This document shows, one piece after another, positions 33,201 through 34,124 of a stretch of 34,124 nt of DNA. Both the position numbers and the translations under genes were made by a program. How positions within the stretch are numbered: the first letter of the stretch is position 1; each line of letters opens with the position of its first letter. The stretch covers positions 1-34,124 of the forward strand of contig JAEORO010000116.1 of the NCBI GenBank assembly GCA_016840855.1, written 5' to 3'. Origin of the DNA: Candidatus Thorarchaeota archaeon. GTDB lineage: Archaea > Asgardarchaeota > Thorarchaeia > Thorarchaeales > Thorarchaeaceae. Under the pieces are notes generated by a model, which was not told the DNA's origin, searched no databases, and worked only from the letters and a program-made list of their open reading frames with translations.

Positions 33201-34124
33201 ACATAATTAGTGTACCAGATGCTGTTATCCGGAGCTGTCAACACGAGACCAGTACGTGCATTCTCTATCCATGGTGATGAAATGTTAAACTCAGCATTAT
33301 CATCGACATTGAATGTGTATGTTTCATAATTTGATTGACCACTTGGTCCCAGTTTCAAATCATAGACATAGTTCCAGCTATTGAACCCGATAGTCCAGAC
33401 TCCCCAAATATCTACAGCATCAGAATAGATAACTACACTACCATCATGAAATGTCCAGTCCGTTCCATACGTCTTTACTTGGCCAATTGGGTTCGTGACT
33501 GTAATCGGCTTCCACTCAGTCAGCGGATAGCCAATTCTTACGTTGAGCGATTCGGCATCCACAGGTGGTGAAACTAGAACATTTGCAGTCCATTCAACAA
33601 CAGTGTCATTCGCTACATAAAATGAGGTTCCTTCCTCCATATTCTCATCGAGACTTTGTCCTCCACCAACAATATCCATAGTTACAATTGGGAATATCGA
33701 AACCGGGATGGGTGATGTGGTGCTGAATCTTACAGTTGTTGATTCTGCATCTGTCCAAGTACTCTGTATTGCTCTCTCGGTTCCCACGCTCACAAATGAT
33801 GCTGGATTTGCTTGGTTATTGTATTCTGTCTCAATCCAAGCAAAGCTCCGAATACTCCGAGTTAATCGAATCTCATCAAGCATTCCGTCGAAGAATCTCT
33901 CATTCGAAGCATCTGTTGCCATGTTATTGTTTGCTATCACAAAGACGTCATTACTATCATAGAGATTGGTCCCTGTCCGAGAGACTTGTATAACTGGTAA
34001 CGCATTCATATAGCCTACAACATTAAGGTCGGAAGTGGAGGTAGAGGCATACCAACTCCATGAAATGTACTGCCAACTACCTAGAGAGAATGATGTATTC
34101 GCATTCGTCGTAATCCCACCATAA
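21284..34124 (-). CDS. giant Ig-repeat surface protein, 5' end outside window
   Basis: At least 4,279 codons are visible. The frame stays open to the right edge, with LamG-like sequence (SFSLGSWQYISWSWYAS) before the first internal Met at 34009, so the start lies beyond the window. Order: the end of a LamG/concanavalin-like domain (GMLDEIRLTRSIRSFAWIE); an Ig-like region; DUF2341 (FAYRMQLTIPAAQV) with a second LamG domain (VTISGWFYIAS to GRVDELRIA); then more than thirty Ig-like domains of about 100 aa, many opening with TPYxxNxTF; one TM helix at about 22000-22070 (YATPLLFLVFLIGVLW); and a basic stop followed by about 238 cytoplasmic residues, charged and helical. Dozens of NxS/T sequons suggest heavy N-glycosylation. 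A cell-surface adhesin or coat protein is likely; the ligand is unknown. Confidence 0.88.
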   Translation of the reverse strand, partial: YGGITTNANTSFSLGSWQYISWSWYASTSTSDLNVVGYMNALPVIQVSRTGTNLYDSNDVFVIANNNMATDASNERFFDGMLDEIRLTRSIRSFAWIETEYNNQANPASFVSVGTERAIQSTWTDAESTTVRFSTTSPIPVSIFPIVTMDIVGGGQSLDENMEEGTSFYVANDTVVEWTANVLVSPPVDAESLNVRIGYPLTEWKPITVTNPIGQVKTYGTDWTFHDGSVVIYSDAVDIWGVWTIGFNSWNYVYDLKLGPSGQSNYETYTFNVDDNAEFNISSPWIENARTGLVLTAPDNSIWYTNYVTTGVPGTTWDIPSFAYRMQLTIPAAQVDYTVSNFPLLVSFADTDFQTKVQADGDDFVFVQNGKVLAHEIDRFDQSTGRLVAWVQANLSSSVDNTLLLYYGNPVIGSTESPETLWSDGYEAVWLLNEDVTDEGSSGLHFDSTSNGYIGNQFGNSRTTGIVNGYGQNFDGNDWIEINSTQNLNPTGDVTISGWFYIASTWSATSSPSRVLAAKYLDGDYNFHIALTGSDYTETGFTSAGGLVFGFEINGQEWVKWTTRVSWAAGWYHFACVMDADTPSNNKIYINGADNTDAGSSGGAASINMAFNGNWGIGGGYVDTSEFPTAQAFHTGRVDELRIATTPRAVGWYAVEYDNVANIGAFIGRGTEESRTSPQHTLSKIIDSTAPAGLWTASVYYNDTGSTVSYGTGLFERNFIVKHDSSLTIINPADAVGDKTAYGVAGEILYIEMELTDDANSNKIAGAVVKMNWSVSGTPTELTLNDIGNGRYGKSVNTSDLDVAGKYRININSYHQYYNNATDYFDLELYHTTELDFTDVDTTPVGFDFTATLIFEDSYNGVPITGATIAFENGTLVNVVAEGAGRYNISLNTGGLSYGDHVFVFKATKAGSYLEESTVTITFTLRKHFTSVSVVSDLVTPYGDPTPVTVIIVDTDTGLALATTSNVNSWSFTSSYSPISETNPTDFAVSLTTGGWDVGTEPVTLSVSMSGIYHNPLNYLFDIQIRNHYTSVTVIGDLISPYGTTTFLTIVIVDTDTDTMLSASDVSSFLLNPASYSDHPESSPTDLIVDLDTSAWAVGTETVTLSVVMSGNYNNPVNYQFDIQIRNHYTSVTVIGDLITPYGQSTPLTLVITDLDTGLTLTSTSVSSFTFTPSTYGSQSDPSPSDLDFILDTSLWSVATETVTLSVVMSGNYNNPTNYQFDIQIRNHYTSVTVVGDFITPYGQSTQLTIIIRDTDTGDSLSASDVSSFLLNPASYSDHPESSPTDLIVDLDTSAWAVGTETVTLSVVMNGNYNNPDNYQFNIQIRNHYTSVTVIGDLITPYGEMTTLTIVIRDSDTGDTLTASDVSGFILNPASYGDTQETNPTDLIVVLDTSTWAVGTETVTLSVVMTGNFYNPSNYVFDIEIRNHYTSVTIKGNLETPYGNLTQLTIVITDLDSGITLSATDVSSFSFSSSYGSEGESSPSDLLYSLGTSTWLVEDVSVTLSLVMTGNYEDPVDYVFTITIRSVTTHIINEPGDYRYPTGDDFQVIVTVNVSEQGSLYGDPITGLLQGEFSIANTTHIIPIKEFHDLTNGRYNITIDASYFPEGDYTIFITVTPADNRYAESHMILIFEYRPARSELSSPDRAAVTPYNTDFDVTLTFLDIDRNQGIEGAIITAIGITIYNQQNLGSGVYQVTVDVSGLAKGEHLYQLTADQVGYEPQTISFKVVIRIAFTYAIPSVGALDIPVGDDPVFYVEYWDIDHDLPVTDEAPFLAASTWIHSVTITYIPAQERYRVTFITFDDDELRQNFVVSFNFSKGENYQFGLFNISITIRTHNTDFRLVSAIEPVSYTSNISISLFFGDIDSGEGIASQYVSHRVWNGTVNVISYLFNVTGQPGYYTIIVPAQQFGGLGLQNFTIYFNWTGPVSTYKDSYLFAAANILGEDSRLTLVVTAEPTPYLENMTYTLFYSAVNGTGIANITGHVYIFVEFVGETVDLNQVEIWEVNPVTDRGKYSIRFNTDLFGKTGLIYMKVYINWAKGVEPFYSNRTDTISVRILPRDTLVSISPPIQTAYGVNATFSFTFDDVTGALNVPIANDAKLTITISLSDYSITYYDPTKTFTVSFDTSQFGALGTQGFTLDVRWEGTPFYANQTGRAISVRVIARQTVLDYQTPSPTQYLDNVTFSVTWTDVAETAAGIEGATITLYDGASLLPSVYYTVYEIGSGAYNVVLNTTYKTNPGTYNIIVNITSTQFYYVSRVDTRSFTIRYRSTITSSEPVTSVPYSSPITTILYYQDNTTLDIIGKDSSLVAFEILNGSSWIYVIDWNPSMGYYELTVETSNQLSLAIGSVYSLHINMSYAFSTPFYKFDDAYITFEIRSRASSLERQEAPVPTPYLNNVSFTVYYSDADDLSPITSANIFILKGVTPLVYGTDYFYSHVGGGVFEVIVQTTALDGIGVTTVTVQVEWIGGAPFHDDADIDIDLSVTRRPTNVEVITPPVQTPYLENVSFTVSFIDIETGQELQATKDLVTIYNDLIMLNPSEFSMTQIGAGYTYEISISSTVLSDGLVKNRIISVQIDWPDSPNYYKDDSSSTKATTIARSTYVSVDRPLNTPYGENATFTFSFVDSTTLPEVLVVFSSEMSILTNLTESPSLSYDVASHIFTMSFNTAQFGDVGLAIFYINVTWAGSPYYANKTLQLVYFTITMRQTQVNFDAPAPTPYGDFVTFDVSYIDISGVTEVGIPDATLSIYYLGVQIPGAYYTLTPDGLGNFEISLDTGYFSVPGFYNLNVSIVYTGGYFRNDASAVRTLNVRFRTTILSANPVGQVGYETQIDITLAYQDILTLANIDDTFTSFSILNDTGTPWVYTITWRPATSDYLVVITTIGQTTLTLGDHALWLNMSYAYVDPFYRWDDVYVHFTIRTRTSALDLQEAAIPAPFGENASFVVYYWDADVTAGISGADFILNSGVLTLDVNFFVVEDEPGVYTIYIDSSALGSLGTHSINVTAVWPGGAPYHNNAQRLVSVKSIERTASVDILEPANQPRYLDNMTFTFAYVDAISGLQISGIASNYVLIYSNGTLLASNQYVLTPVGSIFIVSINSTVLSTKLVKDFNITVFVNWPVTTSPFYTDDGTSMKVSTTQRIILVEPQQIETTPVKDRMNITFFLTDEDNDNPVSGAIIIFRCVNPVRILSEGSEYTLIESLPGKYTISIDTNALVFGPSDIGNFVFELEVQWNQANAPYYKNRSPIKLNGGVDLIWSNMQAGVPTPSSVQITGNVTVEVTLTDLDHDQGVNLPISVFEVHYYGTSIVPSPMTIQYLGLGVYSIEFSTGDLNEFGSHSLNITIDYYPYTTMSVNPSFTVERISTSLVPIGESEIALNWTEQVRIVVDYRDLLNLNSTSGAIVTWTYGPFSGNFSEIIPAGTYEAYIDTSLQDSGTRVVQVRAEKDKYKIAATTFTLIVLSLPSELVIDSPELAFEHPRGDPIDVVVYLTDEYNGGIMIESGISEVYLMFLGKRYDLIQNSTDYTWYTTLLPDATATLQPGIIYSARVIASATNYDPASAVFKMDLQATSTTIYLVTPTMTRMDAVYNNMTTFYLNFTESESGLTINNATIEWIDSAFEINETFTFNPISGLWELTFNTSKMAFGTWGVTFHGIPDDSNLAEDYVDLAITIRKIKTEVVSPIPSVIYWGWIGNLTFYYHDIDFDKGINNATAQYQWGPFSGDAIDLGNGYYSILINTTYLETGIRYPVTIDFDKLNYQVSTGSISLIIEEVPTELTLSTPTDNQIDNHTDDLEIPFGDAILISFFYNDTDDSDGYVGGLVEAAVTVIVYGGGIVSSITFDAMDFGNGTYYFVFDSTADELFELQPGVPRALPNSPFFIRISVDLRNRQSHSDIPITITVIERPTVLEFSSDNIIDGTISMYYGETIDVYVYYYESWLNVPGEGITNAKFTVTSERALVQIVSNRSTTDPGVYVLTIRVDAPLVPVGIDTQYVDLTITLSLDNYEQKELELSVTIIPTEEQKTMGTVISYATPLLFLVFLIGVLWTRYFSIPKRLRQINSQIKALQKGKIPKPITDSKTRQQLVADLFNDTFQKLAITRVSTDMPEASVPIEIPEIRELLIQLSILTNLSPEELDEFNADISKMKMSEQAAFVKEVIMQEAIRAARSRGKTVEEILEEVAIEASRRVSAPEEVEEISEAEKEAPEDRIFLVEEEAKEPEVTIETPEVEEKQLGEKLSQFELQELKADLLKKGVPLHEIDMIIEQASRLPRELVDELIKSLGIED
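21999..22070 (-). other. membrane anchor of the giant protein
   Basis: About 20 hydrophobic residues followed by a basic patch (TRYFSIPKRLR). It separates the external Ig array from the cytoplasmic tail, which contains predicted helices (SPEELDEFNADISKM), an acidic linker, and a final helical hairpin (FELQELKADLLKKGV to VDELIKSLG). Confidence 0.85.
24711..27950 (-). repeat. two copies of a five-domain Ig block, about 1,620 bp each
   Basis: Copy 1 is about 26331-27950 and copy 2 about 24711-26330. Five matching domain starts keep a spacing near 1,620 bp, for example RQTVLDYQTPSP (about 27635) with RQTQVNFDAPAP (about 26015), RASSLERQEAPVP (about 26990) with RTSALDLQEAAIP (about 25370), and PTNVEVITPP with TASVDILEPA. 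Protein similarity is moderate, so this is an old block duplication. Confidence 0.75.
29540..31340 (-). repeat. six in-phase Ig units of exactly 300 bp
   Basis: Each unit encodes 100 aa beginning TSVTVIGDLITPYG or a variant and ending with NYxxDIQIRNHY. Successive units stay in register at 300 bp without indels. Units two and four (about 30825-30922 and 30225-30322) share a run of roughly 98 identical bases, while the units between them differ. Confidence 0.9.

Overview
The window is archaeal, and most likely from an Asgard archaeon (Thorarchaeia-like is a guess from gene content; no marker phylogeny was possible). The evidence is an archaeal-type GluRS, a core histone, an S25e-like winged helix, free-standing AlaX and ThiI, TATA-like promoters, and eukaryote-like membrane-trafficking genes: an EAP30/ESCRT-II-type C-terminus and a longin-like domain fused to an Arf-like GTPase. 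There are no tRNA, rRNA, CRISPR or insertion-sequence signals. Coding density is high and starts are often TTG or GTG.

Layout. 1-511: a 55-codon gene, then a 256-bp gap holding a foldable element on the minus strand whose 5' end lies 26 nt from a palindromic TATA box. 512-4357: plus-strand M20 metallopeptidase, a small membrane protein, AlaX, and a sugar-nucleotidyltransferase/acyltransferase. 4362-5072: a minus-strand HExxH protein. 5241-6020: an S25e-like winged helix with a long histone-H1-like Lys/Ala/Pro tail. 6192-9284: a minus-strand run read in the order zinc-finger protein, winged-helix protein, longin-Arf GTPase, coiled-coil protein. Divergent from it, 9397-11730 is a coiled-coil protein ending in an ESCRT-II-like tandem winged helix. 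11776-15639: a membrane hydrolase-like protein, an acidic zinc-ribbon protein, GluRS and an unrecognised basic protein. 15647-16051: a heavily deleted hydantoinase (hyuA/hyuB) pseudogene. 16139-21189: a membrane-anchored alkaline phosphatase, a double GNAT, ThiI, a histone and a DUF2334 deacetylase-like protein. 21284 to the right edge: one giant minus-strand surface protein whose 5' end lies outside the window.

How it fits together. The most interesting region is 6.2-11.7 kb. It combines a small GTPase, a longin fold, tandem winged helices, treble-clef-like zinc sites and an EAP30-like module, the parts list of a membrane-remodelling or trafficking system. The giant protein (LamG, DUF2341, dozens of Ig-like domains, one TM helix, ~238-residue cytoplasmic tail) is a large adhesin or surface-coat candidate. 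It carries two levels of internal duplication: six units of exactly 300 bp, and a five-domain block of about 1,620 bp present twice.

A recurring small-scale feature is a short hairpin in the leader that abuts or covers the Shine-Dalgarno (SD) sequence. It is clearest at 9397, 20497, 1736, 11776, 20190 and 9284. These were found by eye and need a shuffled-sequence null.
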